64,000 bases of DNA from Thermoactinomyces vulgaris. Lineage in GTDB: Bacteria > Bacillota > Bacilli > Thermoactinomycetales > Thermoactinomycetaceae. The stretch spans positions 62,001 through 126,000 of the forward strand of contig NZ_REFP01000011.1 in assembly GCF_003688725.1 (NCBI RefSeq). The letters run 5' to 3'. Below the pieces are notes generated by a model. That model had not been told where the DNA came from and did no database searches. It saw nothing but the letters and a program-made list of their open reading frames with translations. The position numbers and the translations under genes were made by a program. This document shows, piece by piece, positions 36,518-47,249 of this stretch (position 1 is the first letter of the stretch; each line of letters starts with the position of its first letter).

Positions 36518-37807
36518 ATGATGACTGTGTTTGAAACTTTGAAACATGGAGCATGGATTGAAGAAAAAGTCCAAACTGCAGAGAAAAAGATTGAACCGGT
36601 GCTTAAAAAGATCGGTCAAAATGCCGATTTCATGCAGTGGAAGGTGCTGGAAGCCTTCCGGGAAATGAAAGTAAGTGAAATTCACCTTCATTCTTCAACC
36701 GGTTACGGGTATGATGATCTGGGCAGAGAAACGTTCGAAGCGGTATTTGCCCGGGTTTTCGGCGCAGAAAAAGCTTTGGTCCGTCCAAACATCATTTCCG
36801 GCACCCATGCCATTGCCGCTTGTTTGTACGGGGTGTTGCGTCCGGGGGATGAGCTGATCTATTTGACGGGCCGTCCTTATGACACGTTGCATCAGGTGAT
36901 CGGTTCATGCAAAGACGGTTCCGGTTCACTCAGGGATTACGGCATTGAATACCGGGAGATCCCGCTTGCGGAAGGAAACCGGATTGATTGGGCCGCCTTT
37001 CGTCAAGCGGTCGGCCCGAAAACCAGGATGGTTGCCATCCAGCGGTCCCGGGGTTATGCCGACCGTCCGTCTTTTTCCATCCGGGAGATTGAAACGATGA
37101 TCCGGAAAATCCGGGAAATCTGTCCGCAGGCGGTTGTTTTTGTGGACAATTGTTACGGGGAGTTTGTCGAGTCCAAAGAACCGACTGCAGTCGGAGCGGA
37201 TCTTGTTGCCGGGTCTTTAATCAAAAATCCGGGCGGAGGGATTGCGAAGTCCGGGGGATACATCGCCGGAGCGGAAAAATGGGTGGAAAGAGCCGGATCC
37301 CGGCTGGTGGCTCCCGGCATCGGGATCGAAGGGGGAGCAACCCACGGCTATATGCACGATTATTATCAAGGATTGTTTTTGGCTCCACACGTGGTTGCCG
37401 AAGCATTGAAAGGAGCTGTTTTTGCCGCGGCATTTCTGGAGGAAGCCGGTTTTCAAACCACGCCGGGATGGGAAGAGCCGCGCACGGATATCATTCAGCA
37501 AGTGTATCTGGGAACGCCGGAGTTGCTGGTGGCTTTTTGCCAGGGGATTCAATCGGCATCGCCAGTTGATGCGCATATTTTGCCGGTGCCTTCTCTGATG
37601 CCGGGCTATGAGGACGAAGTGGTCATGGCGGCCGGAACGTTTGTGCAAGGCGCCAGCATCGAGTTGTCGGCGGACGGGCCCCTCCGTGCACCGTACATTG
37701 CTTACATGCAGGGAGGCCTCACCTATTCGCATGTGAAGATCGGTATGGCAAAAGCCATGGATTTCATGTTGGAAACCGGACAGATGCATGGGAAATTGCA
37801 GGTGTGA
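36518..37807 (+). CDS. ynbB: YnbB-type PLP-dependent lyase (aluminium resistance/methionine gamma-lyase family)
   Basis: This fold-type I pyridoxal-phosphate protein belongs to the family annotated as cystathionine beta-lyase involved in aluminium resistance. The PLP lysine is probably in SLIKNPGGGIAKSGGYIAG, and the upstream VDNCYGEFVE supplies the cofactor-binding acid. The 429-aa length is usual. ATG at 36518 (or 36521) lies 13 bases after hflX. The family is ubiquitous in Bacillales between hflX and glnR, but its physiological substrate is not settled. Confidence 0.9.
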   Translation: MMTVFETLKHGAWIEEKVQTAEKKIEPVLKKIGQNADFMQWKVLEAFREMKVSEIHLHSSTGYGYDDLGRETFEAVFARVFGAEKALVRPNIISGTHAIAACLYGVLRPGDELIYLTGRPYDTLHQVIGSCKDGSGSLRDYGIEYREIPLAEGNRIDWAAFRQAVGPKTRMVAIQRSRGYADRPSFSIREIETMIRKIREICPQAVVFVDNCYGEFVESKEPTAVGADLVAGSLIKNPGGGIAKSGGYIAGAEKWVERAGSRLVAPGIGIEGGATHGYMHDYYQGLFLAPHVVAEALKGAVFAAAFLEEAGFQTTPGWEEPRTDIIQQVYLGTPELLVAFCQGIQSASPVDAHILPVPSLMPGYEDEVVMAAGTFVQGASIELSADGPLRAPYIAYMQGGLTYSHVKIGMAKAMDFMLETGQMHGKLQV

Positions 37808-37823
37808 AGGGAGAGCTTGTTAT

Positions 37824-38306
37824 ATGGACATGCTTTGGTGGGCAATTATTATTTTGCTCTTTATTCTTGCTTATGTCGGCCTGGTTGCTCCCGCTTTGCC
37901 GGATGCCCCGCTGATGATTGCAGGGTTTGCGGTTTATCACTTTTTGATCGATTCCGAACCGTTGGGGTTCGGGTTTTGGATTACCACGTTGATCCTTGCC
38001 ATCTTGCTGATTCTGGTTGATTATTTTTCCAGCAGTGTGGCGGTGAAAAAATACGGCGGCAACGCGGCTTCCGTCACCGCCGCGATTGTGGGGGTCGTTC
38101 TTTTCCCGTTTATCATGGGGCCGGTCGGCGTGATTGTCGGACCTTTTTTGTGTGTGTTTGTACTCGAATTGCTGCTTAAAAAATCTTTTTCCAAAGCACT
38201 TTATATCGCCTATGGGACCTTGGTCGGTTTTTTGGGCGGGATTTTGATGAAATTGATTGTCATGACCGGATTGATTATCTGGTTTTTGGTGTTGGTGTTG
38301 TTTTGA
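37824..38306 (+). CDS. DUF456 membrane protein
   Basis: This 160-aa very hydrophobic protein has about four or five transmembrane helices and the Gly-rich segments of the DUF456 family (LVAPALPDAPLM near residue 20 and GPVGVIVGPFL near 105). Function is unknown. ATG at 37824 follows AAGGGAGAGC and is preferred over an in-frame start at 37788 that lies inside ynbB. A strong terminator follows, so hflX-ynbB and this gene probably form one unit. Confidence 0.83.
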   Translation: MDMLWWAIIILLFILAYVGLVAPALPDAPLMIAGFAVYHFLIDSEPLGFGFWITTLILAILLILVDYFSSSVAVKKYGGNAASVTAAIVGVVLFPFIMGPVGVIVGPFLCVFVLELLLKKSFSKALYIAYGTLVGFLGGILMKLIVMTGLIIWFLVLVLF

Positions 38307-38308
38307 TG

Positions 38309-38344
38309 AAAAATCGTTCTTCCTCCGGGGAGAACGATTTTTTT
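38309..38344 (+). terminator. Terminator after the DUF456 gene
   Basis: A 10-bp stem (38311-38320 with 38331-38340) with GC-rich loop is flanked by A and T runs. Confidence 0.92.
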
Positions 38345-38361
38345 ATACCCGCCTGAAATGA

Positions 38362-38411
38362 TGTCAGAAAACCTGACATGTATTGACTAAAAAAGCTGAC
38401 ATGAATAAAAT
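38362..38411 (+). promoter_or_regulatory. GlnR operator and promoter of glnRA
   Basis: TGTCAGAAAACCTGACA at 38362-38378 is a perfect GlnR/TnrA box (TGTNA-N7-TNACA). TTGACT at 38383-38388 and TAAAAT at 38406-38411 form the promoter with a 17-base spacer. A second half-site (CTGACAT, from 38396) lies within the spacer. This copies the two-operator, autorepressed layout of Bacillus glnRA. Confidence 0.88.
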
Positions 38412-38455
38412 AGGATTATGAGGTAACAATCCCGAAAATGAAGGGAGCGTTTCCC

Positions 38456-38860
38456 ATGGATTTTCGTGATGAAAAAAGACGGAACATGCCGCTTTTTTCG
38501 ATGGGGATCGTGACGAAACTGACGGAGCTGAGTCCGAGACAAATCCGTTATTACGAACAACAAGGCTTGATCCGTCCCCAGAGAACCAAAGGGAACCAAC
38601 GATTGTTTTCTTTCAATGATGTTGATCGGTTGCTGAAAATCAAGTCCTATCTGGAAAAAGGGGTCAACATCGCGGGAATCCGGGAACTCTTCAGTCAGTC
38701 TGAACGGGTTCAGGAAGCGGAGAAAGAAGAGCGTAAGGCAAGAAAAGAGCTGTCGGAAAAAGAATTGAGACGCCTCTTGAAAAGACAGATCATCCAACCC
38801 GGGCGTCCCGGGCGGCTTCCGCTTAATTACGGGGAGTTGAGCCGTTTTTTCCGACACTGA
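38456..38860 (+). CDS. glnR: Nitrogen regulator GlnR (MerR family)
   Basis: GlnR represses glnRA and other nitrogen genes when feedback-inhibited glutamine synthetase activates it. The N-terminal winged helix has the MerR signature RQIRYYEQQGLI, and the C-terminal tail is short and basic, as needed for regulation by glutamine synthetase. The product is 134 aa. ATG at 38456 follows GAAGGGAGC. The operator lies upstream and glnA follows after 27 bases. Confidence 0.95.
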   Translation: MDFRDEKRRNMPLFSMGIVTKLTELSPRQIRYYEQQGLIRPQRTKGNQRLFSFNDVDRLLKIKSYLEKGVNIAGIRELFSQSERVQEAEKEERKARKELSEKELRRLLKRQIIQPGRPGRLPLNYGELSRFFRH

Positions 38861-38887
38861 ACAATTTTTCAGAAGGGAGAACGAACT

Positions 38888-40228
38888 GTGGCGAAGCATA
38901 CCAAAGAAGACATTATGCGAATTGTGGAGAAGGAAAATGTCGCTTACATCCGTCTGATTTTTACCGACTTGCAGGGAACCATTAAAAATGTGGAAATTCC
39001 ACGGAGCCAATTGGAAAAAGCATTGGACAACAAAATGATGTTTGACGGTTCCTCCATTGAAGGGTTTGTGCGAATCGAGGAGTCGGATATGCTGCTTTAT
39101 CCGGATTTGGATTCATTCGTGATTTACCCGTGGGGAAATGACGTGAACGGCAGCAAAGTGGCCGGGATTATGTGTGATATCTACAATCCCGACGGAACGC
39201 CTTTTGAAGGGGATCCCCGTGGTATCTTAAAACGTGTTCTCAAAGAAGCCGAAGAAATGGGATTCACCTCTTTCAACGTGGGAACCGAACCGGAATTTTT
39301 CCTGTTCAAAACCGATGAAAACGGAGAGCCCACACTCAATTTAAATGACAAAGGCGGATACTTTGATTTGGCTCCGGTGGATCTCGGGGAAAACTGCCGT
39401 CGCGATATCGTGTTGACGCTGGACAAAATGGGCTTTGAGGTTGAAGCTTCCCACCATGAAGTGGCACCCGGGCAGCATGAAATCGACTTCAAATATGCGG
39501 ATGCGGTGACAACGGCCGATCATATCCAATCATTTAAGCTGGTGGTCAAAAACGTGGCACGCCGCTATGGATTGCATGCGACCTTTATGCCCAAGCCGCT
39601 TTATGGTGTCAGCGGTTCCGGTATGCACTGCCATATGTCGCTGTTCCGCGGCAAGGAGAATGTTTTTTATGATCCTTCCGATGAATTGGGCCTGAGTGAA
39701 ACCGCCCGGCATTTCCTGGCGGGGATTTTAAAGCATGCCCGTGCATTTACAGCGATCACCAACCCGATTGTCAACTCTTACAAACGGCTGGTTCCGGGTT
39801 ATGAAGCGCCTTGTTACGTCGCATGGTCGCCGAAAAACCGCAGTCCCTTGGTGCGGATTCCTTCTTCCCGCGGGTTGAGCACACGTATTGAGGTTCGTTC
39901 CCCCGACCCTGCGGCCAATCCTTACCTGGCTTTGGCGGTGATGTTAAAAGCCGGATTGGACGGAATCAAAAATCAGCTCCCGCTTCCGGAACAAACGGAC
40001 CGGAACATTTATGTCATGGATGAACAAGAACGGCGTGAAGCCGGCATCGAAGATCTGCCGTCCAGCTTGAAAGAAGCCTTGATTGAATTGCAAAACAATC
40101 CGGTCATGGTGGAAGCATTGGGTGAACACGCGCTTTCGCACTTTTTGGAAGCCAAGGAAATTGAATGGGATATGTTCCGGACCAATGTCCATCCTTGGGA
40201 ACGCGAACAATATATGCATTTGTATTGA
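38888..40228 (+). CDS. glnA: Glutamine synthetase type I (alpha)
   Basis: GlnA makes glutamine from glutamate and ammonia and, when feedback-inhibited, signals to GlnR and TnrA. Signatures are [16 protein letters not shown] near residue 55, the metal/ATP segments EPEFFLF and [12 protein letters not shown], the [11 protein letters not shown] loop, and NRSPLVRIP. The adenylylation loop of GSI-beta enzymes is absent and the 446-aa length is that of the Gram-positive alpha type. GTG at 38888 follows AGAAGGGAG. Confidence 0.98.
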   Translation: MAKHTKEDIMRIVEKENVAYIRLIFTDLQGTIKNVEIPRSQLEKALDNKMMFDGSSIEGFVRIEESDMLLYPDLDSFVIYPWGNDVNGSKVAGIMCDIYNPDGTPFEGDPRGILKRVLKEAEEMGFTSFNVGTEPEFFLFKTDENGEPTLNLNDKGGYFDLAPVDLGENCRRDIVLTLDKMGFEVEASHHEVAPGQHEIDFKYADAVTTADHIQSFKLVVKNVARRYGLHATFMPKPLYGVSGSGMHCHMSLFRGKENVFYDPSDELGLSETARHFLAGILKHARAFTAITNPIVNSYKRLVPGYEAPCYVAWSPKNRSPLVRIPSSRGLSTRIEVRSPDPAANPYLALAVMLKAGLDGIKNQLPLPEQTDRNIYVMDEQERREAGIEDLPSSLKEALIELQNNPVMVEALGEHALSHFLEAKEIEWDMFRTNVHPWEREQYMHLY

Positions 40229-40234
40229 CCGAAA

Positions 40235-40270
40235 GCCCCCGGTGGAACCCGGGGGCATAACATTTTTTTC
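40235..40270 (+). terminator. Terminator after glnA
   Basis: An 8-bp GC stem (40235-40242 with 40249-40256) is followed by ATAACA and seven Ts. Confidence 0.82.
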
Positions 40271-40329
40271 TTCATTTTCGGAATAGTATATCGGGGATGT
40301 ATCCGGAAATGAAGGGAGCGAAACGGTGA

Positions 40330-40617
40330 ATGGCTTTTACGTTGTGTCTGGCAGGGGCACCGGTGACGGCAAAAGCATCTGGAAATCAGGCGGGAGCCCT
40401 GGCTTGTACGTTTCAAGGGGCTTGGCTGGAAGATGCCAATTGCACTGCCAACCGGTCCACGGTGTATACCGTTGGAAACGGCGCGCTTCGCACAGCCAGC
40501 GGTGCCGGAAATTTCACATGGGCCTATCCGGCTTCCAACAGTTTGGACAGGGCGTTCAGAGTTTGTGTTTACGATGAGGATTATCAGTTGGAAACCCAAT
40601 GTTCCCCTTGGTGGTGA
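40330..40617 (+). CDS. Small possibly secreted protein, N-terminus possibly truncated
   Basis: This 95-aa frame starts MAFTLCLAGAPVTAKAS, which looks like the hydrophobic end and cleavage site (AKA-S) of a signal peptide without its positively charged start. The remainder has four cysteines and many aromatic, Asn and Thr residues, plausible for a small disulfide-bonded exported protein. The ribosome site AGGGAG is 11 bases from this ATG, and an in-frame stop lies directly upstream. A terminator follows at 40633. I do not recognise the family. It could be a shortened relic of an exported protein. Confidence 0.5.
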   Translation: MAFTLCLAGAPVTAKASGNQAGALACTFQGAWLEDANCTANRSTVYTVGNGALRTASGAGNFTWAYPASNSLDRAFRVCVYDEDYQLETQCSPWW

Positions 40618-40632
40618 TTTTTTCGTTTTCCG

Positions 40633-40667
40633 GCACCTGTTCCACCCGCGGGCAGGTGCTTTTTTTG
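40633..40667 (+). terminator. Terminator after the small secreted protein
   Basis: A 7-bp stem (GCACCTG at 40633-40639 with CAGGTGC at 40653-40659) is followed by eight Ts. Confidence 0.85.
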
Positions 40668-40701
40668 TCGGCTCCTTGCCAAGCGGCGGGGCATAAGATT
40701 G

Positions 40702-40710
40702 TGCTATAAT
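40702..40710 (+). promoter_or_regulatory. Extended -10 promoter of the rpiR-type gene
   Basis: TGCTATAAT is a perfect extended -10 (TGnTATAAT), 34 bases before the TTG start. No -35 at standard spacing is evident. Confidence 0.55.
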
Positions 40711-40743
40711 GAAAAAAATTGGAATGAAGCGAGCTGAAAGCCC

Positions 40744-41508
40744 TTGATCGATCTTCGCAAAATGTTTCATGGAAAAAATCTGACGGAATTGGATAAACAA
40801 ATTTTGCAATACATCATTGAACATATCGACACCGTCTTGCAAATGGGCGTCCGCAAGGTGGCCAAAGCCAATTACACTTCGCCCGCCACAGTCATCCGTT
40901 TGGCCAAAAAGTTGGGTTATACCGGGTTTGTCGATATGTATTACCAGCTTCTGCCGCAAGTGAAAAAGATGGAAGTCCGGCCGGGCGGGAGAATGAAAGA
41001 CTTTCCGGAAATCCGTCCGCAAGATTTTTTTCAGTTCAACACCATGGACGATATTGAACGGTTTATCGATCGGGTGCTTCATTTGCGGAAAAAATTGATT
41101 TTTATTTATGCCACCGGATTTTCTGCGATCGCGGCGGAATATTTGTATAAAAAGCTGTTGGTGTTGGGAAAGAAGACGATTATTGCCAGCGGGACGGACT
41201 CCGTCGGGGTGTTTGAAAACAATTTGGAAGACATCGGGGCGTTGGTGGCGATTTCCAAATCCGGCGAAACCCAGCTGGTGATTGATAAACTGAAGGCGGC
41301 CAGAGAACATCAAATCTTTACCGTGTCGTTCACCAAAGAAACGGAGAACCGGGCAGCCGAACTTTCGGATCTCAATTTTAAAATCGTGGATAATTATGAG
41401 CTGGATGACCGGAATATGTTGCCAAACATCTTTTTTCCCCGGTTGCTGATGCTGTTTGAACTGATTTTCAAAGAGTATTTCGACCGGATGTCACCCAAAG
41501 GCGGATGA
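40744..41508 (+). CDS. RpiR/MurR-family transcriptional regulator
   Basis: This 254-aa protein has an N-terminal helix-turn-helix (about 1-75; MGVRKVAKANYTSPATVIRLAKKLG) and a C-terminal SIS sugar-phosphate-binding domain (about 110-250; IYATGFSAIAAEYLYKKL, ISKSGETQ). Such regulators sense phosphosugars. Standing directly before an alpha-glucoside PTS and a 6-phospho-alpha-glucosidase it is probably the local regulator, like GlvR in Bacillus. TTG at 40744 is the first start after the promoter; the ribosome site is weak. A terminator overlaps its stop. Confidence 0.88.
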   Translation: MIDLRKMFHGKNLTELDKQILQYIIEHIDTVLQMGVRKVAKANYTSPATVIRLAKKLGYTGFVDMYYQLLPQVKKMEVRPGGRMKDFPEIRPQDFFQFNTMDDIERFIDRVLHLRKKLIFIYATGFSAIAAEYLYKKLLVLGKKTIIASGTDSVGVFENNLEDIGALVAISKSGETQLVIDKLKAAREHQIFTVSFTKETENRAAELSDLNFKIVDNYELDDRNMLPNIFFPRLLMLFELIFKEYFDRMSPKGG

Positions 41509-41540
41509 AACGTGTTTCAACTTGTGAAACACGTTTTTTT
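41508..41540 (+). terminator. Terminator after the RpiR-type regulator
   Basis: A 12-bp perfect stem (41508-41519 with 41525-41536) is followed by Ts. It overlaps the stop codon. Confidence 0.88.
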
Positions 41541-41560
41541 CGTTTGTCAAAACATATACA

Positions 41561-41574
41561 AGAAAGCGCTTTCT
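41561..41574 (+). promoter_or_regulatory. cre-like catabolite repression site before the PTS operon
   Basis: AGAAAGCGCTTTCT is a perfect palindrome matching the CcpA cre core (TGAAAGCGCTTTCA) except for the outermost bases. TATAAA at 41576-41581 follows directly and may be the -10, so CcpA binding would block transcription. An RpiR operator at the same place is also possible. Confidence 0.65.
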
Positions 41575-41620
41575 CTATAAACTGGAGACAAGTCCGAACC
41601 ACTGAACTGGAGGTGTCACC

Positions 41621-44571
<2,951 letters not shown>

Positions 44572-44590
44572 CGTTTGGCCCGGATTTTGG

Positions 44591-44621
44591 ATCCAAGCCT
44601 GAAAAGGCTTGGATGTTTTTT
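44591..44621 (+). terminator. Terminator after glvA
   Basis: A 10-bp perfect stem (44591-44600 with 44605-44614) and GAAA tetraloop are followed by GTTTTTTG. Confidence 0.92.
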
Positions 44622-44667
44622 GTTTTGAAACAAACGCTGATGCGAAAGGGATGGCGATTTTCAAAGA

Positions 44668-44708
44668 GAGAACGGACGGAAGCAACCGAAGCGGCAACGT
44701 CCGTTCTC
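44668..44708. repeat. 11-bp inverted repeat with 19-base loop
   Basis: GAGAACGGACG at 44668-44678 pairs perfectly with CGTCCGTTCTC at 44698-44708. No U-tract follows, so it is not a standard terminator. It may be an operator or an mRNA structure. Confidence 0.6.
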
Positions 44709-44741
44709 AAAATGCGTTTCAACTTTCTTGACATCGCAAAT

Positions 44742-44758
44742 AAGTTTGCAACACAAAC
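44742..44758. repeat. Copy 2 of the 17-bp GTTTG-N5-CAAAC element
   Basis: Identical over 17 bases to 20796-20812. It lies upstream of the HAD phosphatase gene. Confidence 0.6.
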
Positions 44759-44887
44759 GAAATTCAAGCAGAATGATTGATGACAAGCGGGGGAAGGTGC
44801 CGGGGATGAAGAGGCGGAGTTGAGGAAACCGCCGGGGATGTGTATGATAGCATGTATGTACAAACAGGAATGAGAAAGGGGAGGGCC

Positions 44888-45754
44888 ATGGAAAGAAACC
44901 GGGCAGAGATCAAAGCGATTGCACTGGACATGGACGGGACGATGTTAAATGTAAACAGTCAGGTGGAGCCGGAATTGGTTGATCTGTTCAGACAACTCAA
45001 GCAAAAGGGGATCCGGATTTTTGTCGCGACCGGACGGACCTTTCCCGAAGTCCGGCGGGTTCTTCCGGAACATCTGGAAATCGACGGGGTGGTGACAGCC
45101 AACGGGGCGGTGACTTATATCGGGGACCGGATCATTTCCCGCCGCACTTTGGATCCGTCCGTCGTGAGAGAAGCCGTTTTTCAAGCCGGACAAAAGAACA
45201 TCTATTATGAAGTTCACACGGCAGAAGGCGTCCGTTTTGCTCTGGCAAAAGAGAAAGAGCGGATGATGGAGGAAGTGTTCCGGGAAAAGCCTGACACATT
45301 GTTTGCAAATGAATGGCTCTCCCGGAAAGCCGCTTTAAAAGAAAAAATGGTTTGGCTGGATCATTTGGTGGATGAAGATATCGTCAAAATTTATTTTTTC
45401 AGCATGGAACCGGAGAATATCCGGAAATGGCGAAATGAATTGGAGCAGATGAAAAATCGCACGCCGTTTACCCTTTTGTCTTCTTCCAAGCATAATTGTG
45501 AAATCATGGCTGACCAGGTTTCGAAGGCATACGGGTTGAACTTGGTGTTAAAAGAATATCAACTTGCGCCTGCCCATTTGATGGCCGTTGGCGACAGCGA
45601 AAATGACCTCTCGATGTTTGCATTGGCATCCCGTGCGGTGGCCATGCAAAACGCAGCGGATGAAATCAAAGAGAATGCGGATGAAGTGACGGAACTTCCG
45701 TATGACGAGAATGGATTATACCATTTTCTGCGAAAAGAATTTTTCGGTTCGTAA
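44888..45754 (+). CDS. Cof-type HAD-family phosphatase
   Basis: This haloacid-dehalogenase superfamily hydrolase has motif I ALDMDGT near residue 15, motif II VATGRT, and motif III/IV GDSENDLSMF near 235-245. The cap domain is of the C2 (Cof) type. The product is 288 aa. Such enzymes dephosphorylate sugar phosphates or cofactors; the substrate is unknown. ATG at 44888 follows AAAGGGGAGGG; longer in-frame starts lie in the leader. Its place after the alpha-glucoside genes may be coincidental because a terminator separates them. Confidence 0.88.
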   Translation: MERNRAEIKAIALDMDGTMLNVNSQVEPELVDLFRQLKQKGIRIFVATGRTFPEVRRVLPEHLEIDGVVTANGAVTYIGDRIISRRTLDPSVVREAVFQAGQKNIYYEVHTAEGVRFALAKEKERMMEEVFREKPDTLFANEWLSRKAALKEKMVWLDHLVDEDIVKIYFFSMEPENIRKWRNELEQMKNRTPFTLLSSSKHNCEIMADQVSKAYGLNLVLKEYQLAPAHLMAVGDSENDLSMFALASRAVAMQNAADEIKENADEVTELPYDENGLYHFLRKEFFGS

Positions 45755-45763
45755 GCGCAGAGG

Positions 45764-45797
45764 GTTGCCGGCAGGAAAAGCTGCCGGCAACTTTTTG
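45764..45797 (+). terminator. Terminator after the HAD phosphatase
   Basis: An 11-bp perfect stem (45764-45774 with 45781-45791) is followed by five Ts. Confidence 0.92.
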
Positions 45798-45832
45798 TAT
45801 GTGGAGCTGTTTTTATGCGGTTTCCGGACAAT

Positions 45833-45866
45833 AAAAAAGGGCGGCTTAAGGGCCGTCCGTTTTTTA
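45833..45866. terminator. Bidirectional terminator before the cupin gene end
   Basis: A 7-bp stem (45839-45845 with 45852-45858, one G-T pair) is flanked by six As and six Ts. On the minus strand it terminates the cupin transcript. Confidence 0.75.
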
Positions 45867-45869
45867 TGA

Positions 45870-46190
45870 TCATAAACTGCAACGGGGGTTGGAGCCGATT
45901 TTAAACACCAGCAGGCTCGCATCCTGAAGCGCTTCAATGTCATGCTTTTCAAAGGGTTTCAAATGCAGCAACGATCCTTCTTTCATATGGTGCCGATTCT
46001 CTTCCACACCAAAGAGGACTTCCCCGCTTGCCACATAAACAATCACATCGGTATTGGCATGATGGCGGGGGACGGTTTCCCCGGCTTTGATTTGCAGATT
46101 GATCGCCATTCCTTGATCAAAGTCGAGTACTTTGTTGCGAGTGACTCCTTTATCAATCGGTCCTTCTTTTTTGATTTCAACCAAAGACAC
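45870..46190 (-). CDS. Small cupin-domain protein in the Crp/Fnr regulon
   Basis: This 106-aa single-cupin protein has the two motifs GETVPRHHANTDVIVYV and LLHLKPFEKHDIEAL, with metal-binding His residues (HHAN and KHD). The C-terminus has one Cys. GTG at 46190 follows AAGGAGG. It lies downstream of the crp-like gene on the same strand but has its own promoter with a TGTGA-N6-TCACA box. Small cupins of this kind recur near denitrification regulators. The biochemical role is unknown. Confidence 0.8.
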   Translation of the reverse strand: MSLVEIKKEGPIDKGVTRNKVLDFDQGMAINLQIKAGETVPRHHANTDVIVYVASGEVLFGVEENRHHMKEGSLLHLKPFEKHDIEALQDASLLVFKIGSNPRCSL

Positions 46191-46223
46191 AGGCGGAGCC
46201 TCCTTCTTTCAAAACTTAATTTG

Positions 46224-46266
46224 AGTATGGCATAGATTCGGGGCATGTGATGTGATATATCTCACA
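46224..46266 (-). promoter_or_regulatory. Crp/Fnr box and -10 of the cupin gene
   Basis: Read on the minus strand, TGTGAGATATATCACA (46266-46251) is a perfect TGTGA-N6-TCACA box. Exactly 21 bases downstream lies CATACT (46229-46224). The box centre would be at -41.5, the class II activator position. Confidence 0.85.
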
Positions 46267-46273
46267 AAAAAGA

Positions 46274-46957
46274 TCACGAGAGTTTGTCTTGCAGGGTTTT
46301 CAAGTCCAGAATTTTGATTCCTTTCCGGCTCACATCAATCAAGTTCTCCTTTTTTAACTGGTTTAACCCCCGGTTGACGGATTCCCGCGACAATCCCAGC
46401 ATATTGGCAAAATCCTGGTGGGTTAAAGGCAGGGAAATGAAGATGCTTTTGTCTTTGGAGACGCCGTATTCATCGACGAGCCTCAGCAAAGTCATGACCA
46501 CTTTGTGATAAACATCGCCGGAAATGACTTCCTGAAGGCGCCTTTGCAGTTGCAAAATTTTAACGGCCATGATTTTCATGACGGATTTGGCGATTTGGGG
46601 ATTGGCATCCAGCAGGCGGTCAAAGTCATGGATAGGGATCGCCAGGAGTTTGCTGTTTTGGATGGTTTGTGCTGTTCCGGGGTAGGGGGAGTCGTCAAAA
46701 AAACCCACGTGAGGAAACATATCGCCTTTTTGGAGGATCGAAATCACTTGTTCGTTTCCTTGATTGTCCACTTTGGTGACTTTAATGACTCCCGACTCGA
46801 TGAAGTAAACCGTTGTTCTTGGTTGCGCTTCCATAAAAATGGTGGAATGTTTGGGGTATTCCTTCAAGGAGGTGATTTGTGCGATTTTCTCCAGCTCTTC
46901 GATGTTCAGGTCCCGGAAGAGAGGCACCCGTTTCAAGATTTCAACCTTGCGGTTCAT
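46274..46957 (-). CDS. Crp/Fnr-family transcriptional regulator without cysteines
   Basis: Residues 1-150 form a cyclic-nucleotide-binding-like sensor domain, followed by a long dimer helix and a winged helix-turn-helix at about 168-198 with recognition helix SRESVNRGL. The E-x2-x-N/R pattern is compatible with TGTGA half-sites. There are no cysteines at all, so it cannot carry the Fe-S cluster of Fnr. Together with nitric-oxide genes carrying TGTGA-N6-TCACA boxes this suggests an NnrR/DNR-like regulator, perhaps haem-based. ATG at 46957 follows GGAGGCGG; an in-frame TTG extension to 47035 is unsupported. The product is 227 aa. It is divergent from hmp. Confidence 0.88.
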   Translation of the reverse strand: MNRKVEILKRVPLFRDLNIEELEKIAQITSLKEYPKHSTIFMEAQPRTTVYFIESGVIKVTKVDNQGNEQVISILQKGDMFPHVGFFDDSPYPGTAQTIQNSKLLAIPIHDFDRLLDANPQIAKSVMKIMAVKILQLQRRLQEVISGDVYHKVVMTLLRLVDEYGVSKDKSIFISLPLTHQDFANMLGLSRESVNRGLNQLKKENLIDVSRKGIKILDLKTLQDKLS

Positions 46958-47078
46958 AGTTACCGCCTCCAGAAATGAAAATAAATGGTGTTTAATTTCA
47001 TTCAAAGGGATGCGTTCCCCGTTCGTCAACAACAAAGCGTTTTCGGTTCTGTCAACGTTCTGTGAACACCTGCATTTT

Positions 47079-47121
47079 TGTGATCCAGATCACATTTTGT
47101 TCATATGACAATGTTTATAAT
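47079..47121 (+). promoter_or_regulatory. Crp/Fnr box and -10 of hmp
   Basis: TGTGATCCAGATCACA at 47079-47094 is a perfect box. TATAAT at 47116-47121 lies 21 bases downstream, the class II activator spacing. Confidence 0.9.
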
Positions 47122-47249
47122 GTTTAATAAATCATTTTATATAATTTGTTATTTTTTATGTTGTCGGGATGAAGAAAAACACACGACAAGGAAGCATGAA
47201 TGGTTGCCTAAAATAAAAGGGGATTTTTGCTGGAGGAGGCTTTTTATAA

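Larger units (their letters stand above)
44622..44887. other. Non-coding gap with an inverted repeat and a repeated palindrome
   Basis: This 266-base gap, part of a 316-base non-coding stretch, holds an 11-bp inverted repeat (44668-44708) and the second copy of the GTTTG-N5-CAAAC element (44742-44758). TTGACA at 44729-44734 has no convincing -10 at standard distance. The end contains the ribosome site of the HAD gene. No gene or known riboswitch was recognised. Confidence 0.5.

Noticed and set aside
40326-40577. 83-codon frame overlapping the small secreted protein
   Set aside because: It is better spaced from the ribosome site, but its Gly/Arg/Ser-rich sequence does not look like a protein, while the frame at 40330 has a signal-like start.
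40009-41313. 434-codon frame antisense to glnA and the RpiR gene
   Set aside because: It spans two real genes, a terminator and a promoter on the other strand, so it cannot be a coherent gene.
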